The notes under the pieces were generated by a model that ran no database searches, had not been told where the DNA came from, and was given only the letters and a program-made list of their open reading frames with translations. DNA of 59,992 nucleotides, from positions 1-59,992 of the forward strand of contig NZ_BJTG01000016.1 of NCBI RefSeq assembly GCF_013340205.1. The letters are read 5' to 3'. A program made the position numbers and the translations under genes. Origin of the DNA: Anaeromyxobacter diazotrophicus (GTDB lineage Bacteria > Myxococcota > Myxococcia > Myxococcales > Anaeromyxobacteraceae). Below, in pieces: positions 25,275 to 33,480 of this stretch (its first letter is position 1; every line of letters begins with the position of its first letter).

Positions 25275-25596
25275 CTCTCGCCGACAGCCGCCCGACCCCA
25301 CCCTGGACCGCCCCTCCCGCGGCGCCGGCGGCCCCGCCCTCGGGAGAGCAGGCGGGAGGCGCCGCGTCCCCGCGCTGTCCCTTGATCGTGGGGTGACCTC
25401 GCGTGAAGCAACCGGTTGCTGCGGTCGGCCCAAGCGGGACCGCCTGGGGCCGCGCGGGCGGGGCGCGCCCGCCCCGGCATCGCAACCCCGCGAATTTGCG
25501 CGCCAAAGCTCGAAGTGGCGCAATGGATTGAACAGGTCCGCTCCCGGCACTGCGCAATCGGTCGCCGCGCCACGCCCTTTGGCGGCACTCTCTTTC

Positions 25597-25626
25597 TTGA
25601 CATTCGCCTACCCGCGCGCCTAGAAA
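25597..25626 (+). promoter_or_regulatory. sigma70-type promoter of the TonB-dependent receptor
   Basis: TTGACA (25597-25602) and TAGAAA (25621-25626) with an 18-nt spacer, the same arrangement as the divergent tonB promoter. The near-palindrome at 25496-25523 lies about 75 nt upstream. Confidence 0.65.
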
Positions 25627-25739
25627 CGCCGATCTTTGCGGTAATGTGTCGGGATCGAGTCAGAACATGCAGCGCGCTCGGGACGCATGAGCCGCTCCAC
25701 CGTGATTGTCAGGCGAGTATCAACTACTGAGGAGGCGCA

Positions 25740-27050
25740 ATGTCGCTGAGACGCAAACTCATGGCGGCGGCCGTCGCCGCTGGCGCGCTGGTGGGAACCT
25801 CCGGGGCTGCCTTCGCCCAGGACCCGAACCAGGCGGCGCCCGCGCCGTCGTCCCCGAGCACCCCGGCCAGCCCCCCCAGCTCCGGCACGATCGAGCCGAA
25901 CGCCCCGACCCCGGCCCCGGCGGTCCCGCCGTCGCAGGTCGCCCCCAGCAACCAGCCCGGTGAGGCCGCCCAGCCCCCGGCGGCCGAGGTGGTGCAGCCC
26001 TCGCCCGCCGAGGAGACGGTGGCGGCCCCCGGCGCCGGCAAGCGCGCGGGCAAGCAGTTCGGCGAGGAGATCGTGGTCACCGGCTCCCGCATCCGCCGCA
26101 AGGACCTCACCACCCCCGCCCCGGTCGCGGTGCTCAGCAAGGAGCAGATCCAGGCGTCCGGCAAGGTGTCGCTGGGCGACTTCCTGCAGAGCCTCCCCGA
26201 GCAGGCGAACGCGCTCAACACCCAGGTGAACAACGGCGGCTCGGGCGCTACCCGCGTCGACCTCCGCGGCCTCGGCAACACCCGCACCCTGGTGCTCCTC
26301 AACGGGCGCCGCATGGTGGCGGCCGGCACCGGCGCCGACACCGGCAACGGCGTCGACATCAACACCATCCCGATCGCGGCCGTCGAGCGCATCGAGGTGC
26401 TGAAGGACGGCGCCTCGTCCGTGTACGGCTCGGACGCCATCTCGGGCGTGGTGAACATCATCACCCGCCGCTCCTTCAACGGCATGGAGTTCAACGCCTT
26501 CGAGGGCATCTCCAGCCGCGGCGACGGCAACACCGTCGACCTCAACGTCACCGCCGGCACCTCCAGCGAGAACGGCTCGTTCATGTTCTCGGGCGGCTTC
26601 TACGACGCGCAGCAGGTCATGGCGCCGGATCGCCCGTGGAGCACGCACCAGCTCGACTACGACTGGAACGGCAACGTCACCGAGCTCGGCAGCTCGCGCG
26701 TGCCGAACGGCCGCGTCCTCACGCCGAACCTGCCGGGCACCACCGGCCCGGGCAGCTCGTACACCTACGACCCCACGCTGCCCGGCTGCGCGGTCTCGAA
26801 CGACCCGACGGTGAAGCCGAAGGCGAGCTGCTTCCGCCCGTTCAGCTCGGCCAAGGACCTCTACAACTTCCAGCGCACGAACTACGACGTCACCCCGAAC
26901 CGGCGCGTCAACCTCTTCTCGGCCGGTGAGCTGAAGCTCAGCGACACGGTGCCGGTGAAGGCGTTCTTCGAGGGCTCGTACACGAACCGCAGCTCGGCCT
27001 ACCAGCTCGCCGAGGAGCCGCTCATCATCGGCGCCGGCGCCTCGGCGTGA
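25740..27050 (+). CDS. TonB-dependent receptor, N-terminal part (frameshifted)
   Basis: First 436 residues of an outer-membrane receptor. A signal peptide ([19 protein letters not shown]) leads into a Pro/Ala-rich spacer, then a TonB box ([12 protein letters not shown]) and the plug domain: [27 protein letters not shown]-like [20 protein letters not shown] and [13 protein letters not shown]. Barrel strands follow. It ends at a TGA at 27048 where homologous reading continues in the next frame from 27047. A good GGAGG lies 8 nt before the ATG. If the shift is real, this product would be a plug without a full barrel. The substrate is unknown; the long Asn/Gly/Ser-rich barrel loops resemble receptors for plant or polymer-derived compounds, but this is weak. 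Confidence 0.85.
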   Translation: MSLRRKLMAAAVAAGALVGTSGAAFAQDPNQAAPAPSSPSTPASPPSSGTIEPNAPTPAPAVPPSQVAPSNQPGEAAQPPAAEVVQPSPAEETVAAPGAGKRAGKQFGEEIVVTGSRIRRKDLTTPAPVAVLSKEQIQASGKVSLGDFLQSLPEQANALNTQVNNGGSGATRVDLRGLGNTRTLVLLNGRRMVAAGTGADTGNGVDINTIPIAAVERIEVLKDGASSVYGSDAISGVVNIITRRSFNGMEFNAFEGISSRGDGNTVDLNVTAGTSSENGSFMFSGGFYDAQQVMAPDRPWSTHQLDYDWNGNVTELGSSRVPNGRVLTPNLPGTTGPGSSYTYDPTLPGCAVSNDPTVKPKASCFRPFSSAKDLYNFQRTNYDVTPNRRVNLFSAGELKLSDTVPVKAFFEGSYTNRSSAYQLAEEPLIIGAGASA

Positions 27051-28837
27051 CGGTCTCGAAGGACAACTACTACAACCCGTTCGGCCAGGACCTCACCCAG
27101 GTCACCCGCCGCCTCACCGAGTTCGGCCCGCGCCGCCAGAGCGAGCACGCGGACACGTTCCGCGTGGTGGGCGGCCTCAACGGCATCCTGCCGTTCGGCT
27201 GGTCCTGGGATGCCGCCCTCATCTACGGCCGCACCGACTGGACCAACGTCAACACCGGCAACATCTGGAAGTCGCGCCTGCAGGCCGCCGTCGGCCCGAC
27301 CACCCAGACCGTCGACCCGGTCACCGGCAAGGTCACGAAGGTCTCGTGCGCCACCGGCGACGCCGCCTGCGTCCCGCTGAACCTCTTCGGCGGCTCGGGC
27401 TCGATGACCCCCGCGATGGCGAAGTACCTCTCCTTCTCCGGCGTCGGCTCCATCGAGAACCAGCTCACCTCCGTCCAGCTCAACACGGCCGGCGAGCTCC
27501 CCGTGACGCTGCTCGCCGACCGGCCGCTCGCCCTCGCCGTCGGGTACGAGTACCGCTTCGAGCAGGGCTCCGACACGCCGGACCCGCTCACCGCCTCGGG
27601 TGAGTCCTCGGGCAACAACCGCTCGGCGACCACCGGTCACTTCTTCACGAACGAGGTGTACGCCGAGCTCTCGATCCCGATCATCAACCACGTGCCGGGC
27701 GTCGAGAACCTCGAGGCCACCGCGTCCGCCCGCATCTTCGACTACAACACGTTCGGGACGGACTGGACCTACAAGCTCGGCGCCCGCTACACGCCGGTGA
27801 GCGACATCACCTTCCGCGGCACGTACTCCACCGCGTACCGCGCGCCGACCATCGCCGAGCTGTTCGCCGGGGCGTACGACAACTTCCCGACCATCAGCGA
27901 CCCGTGCTCCGACCTGAGCAACGCCTCGGCGGACCTCAAGAAGGCCTGCGCGGCGAACGGCGTCTCGAACCCGGCGGGCAGCGGCCAGACCGACACCCAG
28001 CTGCGGAGCCAGAACGGCGGTAATCCGAAGCTCAAGCCCGAGACGGCGAAGACCTACACCTTCGGCGCCGTCATCGAGCCGAGCATGGTGAAGAACCTGT
28101 CCTTCACCGTGGACTACTACCACATCGATATCACCAACGCGATTTCGGCCCAGGGCGCCGGCTTCATCCTCAGCCAGTGCTACCCGTCGGCCGGCAACTC
28201 GAACCCGGCGGCCTGCGCCCTCGTCACCCGTGACGCCTCGGGCTTCATCGACCGCATCAGCGACCTCAACGTGAACGTCGGCGGCACGAAGACGGCCGGC
28301 GTCGACATCTCGGCGCGGTACAGCATCCCCACCGAGGAGTACGGCCGCTTCGGCTTCGGCGTGGACGGCAACTTCCTGCAGTACTACGACGTGATCCAGC
28401 CGGACGGCACGATCATCCACGGCCGCGGCAACTACGACATCGGCCAGCTCAACAACGGCCTCCAGGGCGTCTACCCGACGTTCAAGGGCATCGCGAGCGT
28501 GGTGTGGGGCCTCGGCGGCTTCGGCGCCGGCGGCACGCTGCACTACATCGGCAACATCAAGCAGTGCGCCGCCACCGACGGCACCTCCACCGGCGGCGTC
28601 TGCTACGACAACCCGCTCCACATGGAGCGCGACGTCGGCGCCTACGCCACGGTCGACGCCTTCCTGAGCTACGGGTTCAAGTCGACGGCCGGCACCACCT
28701 CGCTCGCCGTCGGCGTGAACAACCTGTTCGACGCGGCGCCGCGCACCATCTACGGCGCGCTGACCCCGAACTCCGACCCGACGGCGTACGACTACATGGG
28801 CCGGTTCTTCTACGTGCGCCTGGGGCAGCGGCTCTAG
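27047..28837 (+). CDS. TonB-dependent receptor, C-terminal barrel (frameshifted)
   Basis: Remaining 596 residues of the same receptor, in the -1 frame relative to the first part. It opens with [15 protein letters not shown], the 'D-N-YNPFG' segment found mid-barrel in this family, and has no signal peptide, so it cannot be an independent outer-membrane protein. Barrel landmarks include YRAPTIAELFAG and NPKLKPETAKTYTFG, ending FFYVRLGQRL. The GTG at 27047 overlaps the upstream stop (GTGA). One extra G near 27045 would fuse the two parts into a protein of about 1030 residues. Confidence 0.8.
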   Translation: MTVSKDNYYNPFGQDLTQVTRRLTEFGPRRQSEHADTFRVVGGLNGILPFGWSWDAALIYGRTDWTNVNTGNIWKSRLQAAVGPTTQTVDPVTGKVTKVSCATGDAACVPLNLFGGSGSMTPAMAKYLSFSGVGSIENQLTSVQLNTAGELPVTLLADRPLALAVGYEYRFEQGSDTPDPLTASGESSGNNRSATTGHFFTNEVYAELSIPIINHVPGVENLEATASARIFDYNTFGTDWTYKLGARYTPVSDITFRGTYSTAYRAPTIAELFAGAYDNFPTISDPCSDLSNASADLKKACAANGVSNPAGSGQTDTQLRSQNGGNPKLKPETAKTYTFGAVIEPSMVKNLSFTVDYYHIDITNAISAQGAGFILSQCYPSAGNSNPAACALVTRDASGFIDRISDLNVNVGGTKTAGVDISARYSIPTEEYGRFGFGVDGNFLQYYDVIQPDGTIIHGRGNYDIGQLNNGLQGVYPTFKGIASVVWGLGGFGAGGTLHYIGNIKQCAATDGTSTGGVCYDNPLHMERDVGAYATVDAFLSYGFKSTAGTTSLAVGVNNLFDAAPRTIYGALTPNSDPTAYDYMGRFFYVRLGQRL

Positions 28838-28847
28838 CGCGCCACGC

Positions 28848-28877
28848 GGCGGGTGGGGCGTCTTCGCCCCGCCCGCC
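28848..28877 (+). terminator. first hairpin after the receptor gene
   Basis: A 13-bp stem, GGCGGGTGGGGCG with CGCCCCGCCCGCC (one G-T pair) and a TCTT loop, 10 nt after the stop. No T-run follows, so it probably works together with the next hairpin. Confidence 0.5.
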
Positions 28878-28887
28878 GGTCACCTCG

Positions 28888-28934
28888 CCGGGCCGGCCGG
28901 GCGCTCCGACGCCCGACCGGCCCGGCGCCGTTTT
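28888..28934 (+). terminator. rho-independent terminator after the receptor gene
   Basis: CCGGGCCGG-C-CGGGCG pairs with CGCCCG-A-CCGGCCCGG (one mismatch) around a 6-nt loop, followed by CGCCG and TTTT (28931-28934). With the preceding hairpin it forms a double terminator separating the receptor from exbB. Confidence 0.65.
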
Positions 28935-28982
28935 GAGGCCCAATCTTCCGAGCCGTGTCGCGTTTCAACGGCTCTGGCGTCC

Positions 28983-29012
28983 GAGCGCCCCTTGCGCTAG
29001 TAAAGGGCGCTC
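28983..29012 (+). promoter_or_regulatory. inverted repeat in the exbB leader
   Basis: GAGCGCCC (28983-28990) and GGGCGCTC (29005-29012) flank a 14-nt loop containing CTAGTAAA, about 36 nt before exbB. It may be an operator or an mRNA hairpin. No clear promoter hexamers were found next to it. Confidence 0.35.
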
Positions 29013-29048
29013 TCGAGCGGTCAGCCGTCTACCAAGGAGATCTCCTCG

Positions 29049-29816
29049 ATGTCGCCTCAGCTCGTATCCGCCCTCAACCAGCTCGTGGTCAGCGCCGAGC
29101 CGGCCATGTCCTTCGACCTCGTGTCGATGTGGCACACGATGGGGTTCTTCGCGAAGTTCATCGCGTGCGTGCTCGGCATCATGAGCATCTACTCGCTGGG
29201 CGTCATGGCCGAGCGGCTCGTCACCTACGCGCGCGCCAGCGCCGCCTCGCGGCAGTACGCGGAGCAGCTGCGCGCCCTCCTGCCGACCCGCAAGTACTCC
29301 GACGCGGTGGCGCTCTCGAAGAAGCTCAAGCGCGGCCACCTGTCGAAGGTGCTCGGCCTCGCCATCGAGGAGTACGAGCGCGGCGTGAAGGCCATCCGCA
29401 CCCGCGGCCCCGAGGACGTGGGCGACTTCGACGTGATCGCGGCCGTGAACCGCGCCATCGACCGCAGCTCGATGCGCACCGTGGCCGACCTGCGCCGCGG
29501 CCTGGGCGCCCTCGCCACCGTCGGCTCGACCGCGCCCTTCGTCGGGCTGCTCGGGACGGTGGCCGGCATCATCACCGCCTTCCAGGCGATGGCGGCCACC
29601 GGCTCCGGCGGCCTCGGGTCGGTCTCGGCCGGCATCGCCGAGGCGCTCGTCACCACCGCCTTCGGCCTGCTCGTCGCCATCCCCGCCGTCATGATGTTCA
29701 ACTACCTGACGAACCGGGTCGAGGACATGCAGGTCGACATCAACGACTCGGCGAACGAGCTCGTCGACTACTTCATGAAGGAAGGGCGCAGCGAGCCCAC
29801 CACGGCGGCGAAGTAG
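29049..29816 (+). CDS. exbB: MotA/TolQ/ExbB proton channel protein
   Basis: Inner-membrane channel component that harvests the proton gradient for TonB. The 255-residue protein has a first helix at about residues 35-55 (FFAKFIACVLGIMSIYSLGV). A cytoplasmic loop follows, then two C-terminal helices: TVGSTAPFVGLLGTVAGIIT, the signature of the family, and IAEALVTTAFGLLVAIPAVM. AAGGAG lies 9 nt before the ATG. It leads a three-gene run with two exbD genes. The neighbouring receptor and tonB point to ExbB rather than TolQ, since no tolA, tolB or pal is present. Confidence 0.92.
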   Translation: MSPQLVSALNQLVVSAEPAMSFDLVSMWHTMGFFAKFIACVLGIMSIYSLGVMAERLVTYARASAASRQYAEQLRALLPTRKYSDAVALSKKLKRGHLSKVLGLAIEEYERGVKAIRTRGPEDVGDFDVIAAVNRAIDRSSMRTVADLRRGLGALATVGSTAPFVGLLGTVAGIITAFQAMAATGSGGLGSVSAGIAEALVTTAFGLLVAIPAVMMFNYLTNRVEDMQVDINDSANELVDYFMKEGRSEPTTAAK

Positions 29817-29849
29817 CGCCGTCCCGACGGCGGGAACCGAGAAGACGCA

Positions 29850-30272
29850 ATGTCGATGGACGTCGGTGGCAAGAGCGTCAAGAGCGACATCAACGTCACG
29901 CCGCTCGTCGACGTGGTGCTGGTGCTGCTCATCATCTTCATGGTCATCACGCCCATGCTCCAGCGCGGGAAGCCGGTGCAGCTCCCCCGCGCCAAGATGG
30001 TCTCGGAGCTGAAGCACGGCGGCGACCCCATCCTCCTCTCCCTCACCGGCGACGGGCGCACCTGGCTCGACAAGGTGGAGGTGAAGCGGAAGGAGCTCTC
30101 CGACGCGCTGGTGGCCGAGATGGCCGTCCGCCCGGGGGCGCCGATCATCCTCAAGGGCGACAAGAGCGTCGACTACCGCACGGTGCGCGAGGTCATCCTC
30201 GAGGTCTCCAAGACGCGCGTGGTCGGCGTCTCGCTGGCCGCCTCGCAGATCAAGACCGGGGAGGCCGAGTAG
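29850..30272 (+). CDS. exbD: biopolymer transport protein ExbD, first copy
   Basis: Single-span partner of ExbB, 140 residues. The N-terminal SDINVTPLVDVVLVLLIIFM contains the proton-relaying Asp of the membrane helix. The periplasmic part includes PIILKGDKSVDYRTVREVI, the usual ExbD/TolR domain. It follows exbB by 33 bp and is 2 bp ahead of the second copy. Differences between the two copies lie mostly in the periplasmic domain, so they may form a heteromeric complex. Confidence 0.92.
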   Translation: MSMDVGGKSVKSDINVTPLVDVVLVLLIIFMVITPMLQRGKPVQLPRAKMVSELKHGGDPILLSLTGDGRTWLDKVEVKRKELSDALVAEMAVRPGAPIILKGDKSVDYRTVREVILEVSKTRVVGVSLAASQIKTGEAE

Positions 30273-30274
30273 CC

Positions 30275-30745
30275 ATGGCGATGGGACTCGGGACGAAGCG
30301 TCCCGTCACGGACATCAACGTCACCCCGCTCATCGACGTCGTCCTCGTGCTGCTCATCATCTTCATGGTGATGACGCCGCTGGCCGAGAAGCAGATGTTC
30401 ACGCGCGTGCCGGAGTACGAGCCGCCGAACCAGGTGATCCCGCCGGACCAGGTCCCCCCCGACCAGACGGTGCTCACGCTCAAGGCCGACGGCCGGGTGC
30501 TGCTGAACCGCCAGGACAAGTCGATCGACGAGGCGATGCTGTACCTGCACGACGCCTACAACGGCCGCCCGTCGAAGGTCCTCTTCTTCAACGCCGAGGA
30601 CCCGGTGAAGTACGACCTGGCGGTGAAGGTGCTCGACCTCGCCCACCAGGCCGGCGTGAACACCATCGGCATGATGACCGACGCGCCGTCGGGCCCCGGC
30701 GCCGCCCCGGGGCCGGAAGCGGCGCCCGCGGCGCCCGCCCAGTAG
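30275..30745 (+). CDS. biopolymer transport protein ExbD, second copy
   Basis: A second ExbD/TolR-type protein of 156 residues with TDINVTPLIDVVLVLLIIFM as membrane helix. Its periplasmic domain carries a Pro-rich insert (EYEPPNQVIPPDQVPPDQ) absent from the first copy, and an Ala/Pro-rich end. The start lies 2 bp after the first copy's stop and uses GGGGAGG within that gene as ribosome site. Tandem unequal exbD genes are common in Myxococcota and related groups. Confidence 0.9.
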   Translation: MAMGLGTKRPVTDINVTPLIDVVLVLLIIFMVMTPLAEKQMFTRVPEYEPPNQVIPPDQVPPDQTVLTLKADGRVLLNRQDKSIDEAMLYLHDAYNGRPSKVLFFNAEDPVKYDLAVKVLDLAHQAGVNTIGMMTDAPSGPGAAPGPEAAPAAPAQ

Positions 30746-30760
30746 CCGCGGCGCCCGCGG

Positions 30761-31690
30761 TCATCCCCCCGCGCCGAGGGTCCCGAGCACCCGCTCCAGC
30801 TCCGGCGGGAGCGGGCTCTCCACCCTCACCCTCCCCCCCTCCGGCCGCTCGAAGCCGAGCACCGCGGCGTGCAGGAAGTGCCGCCCGAGGCCCGGGAGCG
30901 CCGCCGCCGCGCCGCCGTAGAGCTCGTCCCCGGCGACCGGATGGCCCAGGTAGGCGAGGTGGGCGCGGATCTGGTGCATGACCCCGGTGACGATCCGCAC
31001 CTCGAGCAGCGTGTGCTGCGCGAAGGCGCGCCGGACCTCGAAGCGGGTCTCGGCCGGGCGCGGCGCGCCGGTGGAGCGGGGCGGCCGCTCGAGGTCGGGC
31101 ACCGCCACCACGCGCCCGGTGCGCGCCGCGAGCGGGACGGAGCACACGCCGCCCGAGGCCACCCGCCCCGCGGCGAGCGCCAGGTACACCTTCTCCACGG
31201 TCCGGGCGGCGAGCTGTGCGCGCAGCACCTCCCAGGCGGCGGGGGCGCGCGCGAAGAGCACGCACCCGCTCGTCTCGAGGTCCAGCCGCTGGAGCGCGCC
31301 GCCGTCGCGCGGGTCGGGCGACGCCGCGGCGCACTCGGGGTAGCGCGCCACCACCGCGCTCGCCAGCGTGCCGGTCTCGCCCTCGCGCAGCGGATGGGTC
31401 GCGACGCCCGCCGGCTTGTCCGCCACCAGCCAATCCGGCCCCTCGGCGAGGACGCGCAGCGGCAGGTCGAGGTCGGGCGCGATGGGGCCGCCGGACAGCT
31501 CGAGGTCGAGCGCGACGGGCGCGCCCGGCTCGGCCGGGTCCGAGGCGCGCGCCCGGCGGCCCCGCACCCGCACCTCCCCCAGCGCGAACGCCTGCTTGAC
31601 GGCGGCGCGCCCCACCCCCAGGGCGTCGGCGAGCGCGCGGTCGAGTCGGCCGTGGGCGGTGAGGGGCAGGCGGAGCTCGCGGTGGGCCAT
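30761..31690 (-). CDS. RluA-family pseudouridine synthase
   Basis: Predicted to isomerise uridine in rRNA or tRNA. The 309-residue protein has an N-terminal S4-like part (GRLDRALADALGVGRAAVKQ) and a catalytic domain with LVADKPAGVATHPL. The catalytic Asp stands in GGALQRLDLETSGCVLFAR, where the usual HRLD is QRLD; the Asp is kept. GVMHQIRAHLAYLGHPVAGD is the typical C-terminal motif. It converges with exbD and is divergent from the fumarase-like gene. The exact target position cannot be deduced. Confidence 0.88.
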   Translation of the reverse strand: MAHRELRLPLTAHGRLDRALADALGVGRAAVKQAFALGEVRVRGRRARASDPAEPGAPVALDLELSGGPIAPDLDLPLRVLAEGPDWLVADKPAGVATHPLREGETGTLASAVVARYPECAAASPDPRDGGALQRLDLETSGCVLFARAPAAWEVLRAQLAARTVEKVYLALAAGRVASGGVCSVPLAARTGRVVAVPDLERPPRSTGAPRPAETRFEVRRAFAQHTLLEVRIVTGVMHQIRAHLAYLGHPVAGDELYGGAAAALPGLGRHFLHAAVLGFERPEGGRVRVESPLPPELERVLGTLGAGG

Positions 31691-31846
31691 TCAGGTTCCT
31701 CGGCGGGGAGAGCCGTGGGGGCTCCCGCGCGGATGCGACCCATAGGCCGCCACCTCGCCCGCTGGCAAGGAGGACGGAGGAGGGCGCGGGGTGCCGCCGC
31801 GGCGCGTCGTCACCAGCTTTTGGATCTGGCGGGGGAGGCGCGGCGG

Positions 31847-32434
31847 ATGCCCAGGATCGTGACGCTGCCGATGGACGGGGAGCAGGCGAGGGAGCTGCGC
31901 GTCCGCGACGAGGTGCTCGTCCGCGGCCGCATCGTCACCGGCCGCGCGGCGGCGCGGCGCCGTCTGCTGGAGCGGGACCACCCGGAGATCCGCGCCTTCT
32001 CCAAGGGGGCCCTCCTCTTCCATTGCGCGCCGCTCGTGGCGCGCGACCCGGACCGCCGCTGGCGGGTGCGCGCCGCGGCGCCGGCCAGGTCCCTGCGCGA
32101 GGAGCCCTACGCCGCGGAGCTCCTGGCGCGCTACGGGCTGCGGGGCTTCCTGGGCAAGGGCGGGCTGGGCGTCCGGACCCTGGCGGCGCTCGCGCTCCAC
32201 GGCGGAGCGTACCTGCACGCCGCGCCCGGGCTCGCGGTGGCGCTGGCGCGGACCATGGTCCGGGTCGAGGCCGTCCACCTGCTCGCGGAGCTGGGGCCGG
32301 CCGAGGCCGTCTGGTGCCTGGAGGTGGAGGACCTCCCGGCGGTGGTGACGATGGACGCGCACGGCCAGAGCCTGCACGCGCTCGGCGGCACCCGCCGCGC
32401 CCAGGGCCAGCACGACCGCAACGCGATCGCCTGA
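31847..32434 (+). CDS. class I fumarate hydratase/tartrate dehydratase beta subunit
   Basis: A 195-residue protein equal to the C-terminal (beta) half of iron-sulfur fumarases. It shows LRVRDEVLVRGRIVTGRAAA and LFHCAP, then FLGKGGLGVRTLAALALHGG, the family's GKGGL motif, and MVRVEAVHLLAELGPAEAVW. In two-subunit enzymes the alpha partner holds the 4Fe-4S cluster; no alpha gene is adjacent. The ATG at 31847 is chosen because upstream codons give unnatural sequence. Either the alpha gene is elsewhere, or this beta protein has another role. Confidence 0.85.
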   Translation: MPRIVTLPMDGEQARELRVRDEVLVRGRIVTGRAAARRRLLERDHPEIRAFSKGALLFHCAPLVARDPDRRWRVRAAAPARSLREEPYAAELLARYGLRGFLGKGGLGVRTLAALALHGGAYLHAAPGLAVALARTMVRVEAVHLLAELGPAEAVWCLEVEDLPAVVTMDAHGQSLHALGGTRRAQGQHDRNAIA

Positions 32435-32443
32435 GCCTCCTCG

Positions 32444-33064
32444 CTACTCGCCCTCCTCCTCGTCCCGCCCGCGCCGGCGCCGCCGGGGCCGCGCCTCGGG
32501 CTCCGCCTCGCGCGGCGCCCGGGTGCGCAGCGGCATGTAGCCGTGGAAGAGGAGCGGGCCGGCGTCCCGGCCGGCGCCGCGCACGCGGCCGGCGCGCGGC
32601 CCCCGCAGCCACATGCGGATCTTCACCACGCCCTCGCCGGAGAAGGGCGCGACGAGCTCCGGCGGGGCGGCGGCCAGGTAGCGCCGCAGCAGCTCCTGCA
32701 CGTGCCGGTCGTAGCGCGCCCGCGGCAGCCGCGCGTGGCGGCGCTCCCGGTGGAGCGAGCCGTCGAACCGGATCGACGCGTGGTAGAGCTCGTGCAGGAG
32801 CGTCGCCACCCGCTCCTCGGCGGTCGAGGCGAGGAACCAGAGCGGACGCAGCGTGATGACGTACCGGAGGTCGCGCCCGCGCAGCCGCAGGAAGCGCCGC
32901 TTGCCCCCCGCCCGGGGCGGGCCCAGCTGGCCCCCGCGGATGGTGGCGCGCGACGAGCCCCGCGCCTCGCCGGCCACCACCAGCACCCGCGAGGCCTCCA
33001 CGTGCGCCAGCTCCGGCAGCCGCCCTGCGAGGTCGCGGATGAGCCGCTTCACCGCCAGCGTCAT
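32444..33064 (-). CDS. predicted HExxH metalloprotease-like protein
   Basis: A 206-residue protein with RVATLLHELYHASIRFDGSL, whose HELYH fits the zinc-binding HExxH pattern, followed by HRERRHAR. The segment before it (FLRLRGRDLRYVITLRPLWF) and after it (YDRHVQELLRRYL) suggest a compact domain. The C-terminal 40 residues are strongly charged (Arg then Asp/Glu). No signal peptide is seen, so it is cytoplasmic. It resembles small uncharacterised putative metallopeptidases; activity is inferred from the motif only. The ATG at 33064 is preferred to an upstream TTG. Confidence 0.65.
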   Translation of the reverse strand: MTLAVKRLIRDLAGRLPELAHVEASRVLVVAGEARGSSRATIRGGQLGPPRAGGKRRFLRLRGRDLRYVITLRPLWFLASTAEERVATLLHELYHASIRFDGSLHRERRHARLPRARYDRHVQELLRRYLAAAPPELVAPFSGEGVVKIRMWLRGPRAGRVRGAGRDAGPLLFHGYMPLRTRAPREAEPEARPRRRRRGRDEEEGE

Positions 33065-33138
33065 GTTCGGCCGCAAGGGCACCAGGCACCGTTACCGCCG
33101 GCGGGCGCCCGGCACAAGCGCCGCGGGGCCGCGCCCGC

Positions 33139-33167
33139 TTTACGGGTCGCGCGCGGGTCGCTAGCAT
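33139..33167 (+). promoter_or_regulatory. promoter adjoining the start of a small gene
   Basis: TTTACG (33139-33144) and TAGCAT (33162-33167) are 17 nt apart. The ATG at 33177 lies 9 nt after the -10 box, so the transcript would be leaderless or nearly so. Confidence 0.45.
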
Positions 33168-33176
33168 GGGATCTCG

Positions 33177-33446
33177 ATGCTCACGGCGCTCGTCAGCGCG
33201 GTCGCGATCCTGGCCCTGGCCGGGGCCGCTGCGGCCGGCGCCTGGTGGGCCCGCCGCGAGGCCGAGATCGAGCTGAGGGCGCTGCGGGGGCGCCTGCGCG
33301 AGCTGACGGCGCGCCTCGCCACCCTGGAGCAGGGCTCCGCCGGCAGCGGCCGCGTCGGCGGCAGCGCGCCAGCGCTCCGCGCCCAGGCGCGCCCCGAGGA
33401 GCCGGCCGCCTCCGAGCCGGGGCACGGGCCGCGTACGGTTCACTAG
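33177..33446 (+). CDS. small membrane-anchored coiled-coil protein
   Basis: Eighty-nine residues: an N-terminal membrane helix (ALVSAVAILALAGAAAAGAWW), then a short predicted coiled coil (EIELRALRGRLRELTARLAT), then a Pro/Ala-rich tail. No family is recognised. It has no ribosome site but has a well-spaced promoter whose start point falls at the ATG. It converges with the YhbY-type gene. Confidence 0.5.
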   Translation: MLTALVSAVAILALAGAAAAGAWWARREAEIELRALRGRLRELTARLATLEQGSAGSGRVGGSAPALRAQARPEEPAASEPGHGPRTVH

Positions 33447-33480
33447 GAGCGGCCCCCGGCAGGGCCGAGGGGCCGCGGGG

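Larger units (their letters stand above)
25199..25739. promoter_or_regulatory. 541-bp divergent control region of the TonB locus
   Basis: No gene is apparent. It holds facing promoters for tonB and for the receptor, a GC-rich hairpin (25456-25474, GGGCGGG/CCCGCCC), and the near-palindrome TTGCGCGCCA...TGGCGCAA (25496-25505 and 25516-25523). The receptor leader is about 105 nt. I could not match a Fur box or a cobalamin riboswitch, though low AT content makes a Fur box hard to rule out. Confidence 0.5.

Noticed and set aside
25199-25739. Cobalamin or other riboswitch ahead of the TonB receptor
   Set aside because: I could not find the conserved B12-box-type core or another known aptamer pattern in the leader; a covariance search would settle it.
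27048-27050. TGA in the TonB receptor as a second selenocysteine codon
   Set aside because: Reading on in the same frame gives RSRRTTTTRSARTSPR-like nonsense, whereas the -1 frame continues the receptor. It is a frameshift, not recoding to Sec.
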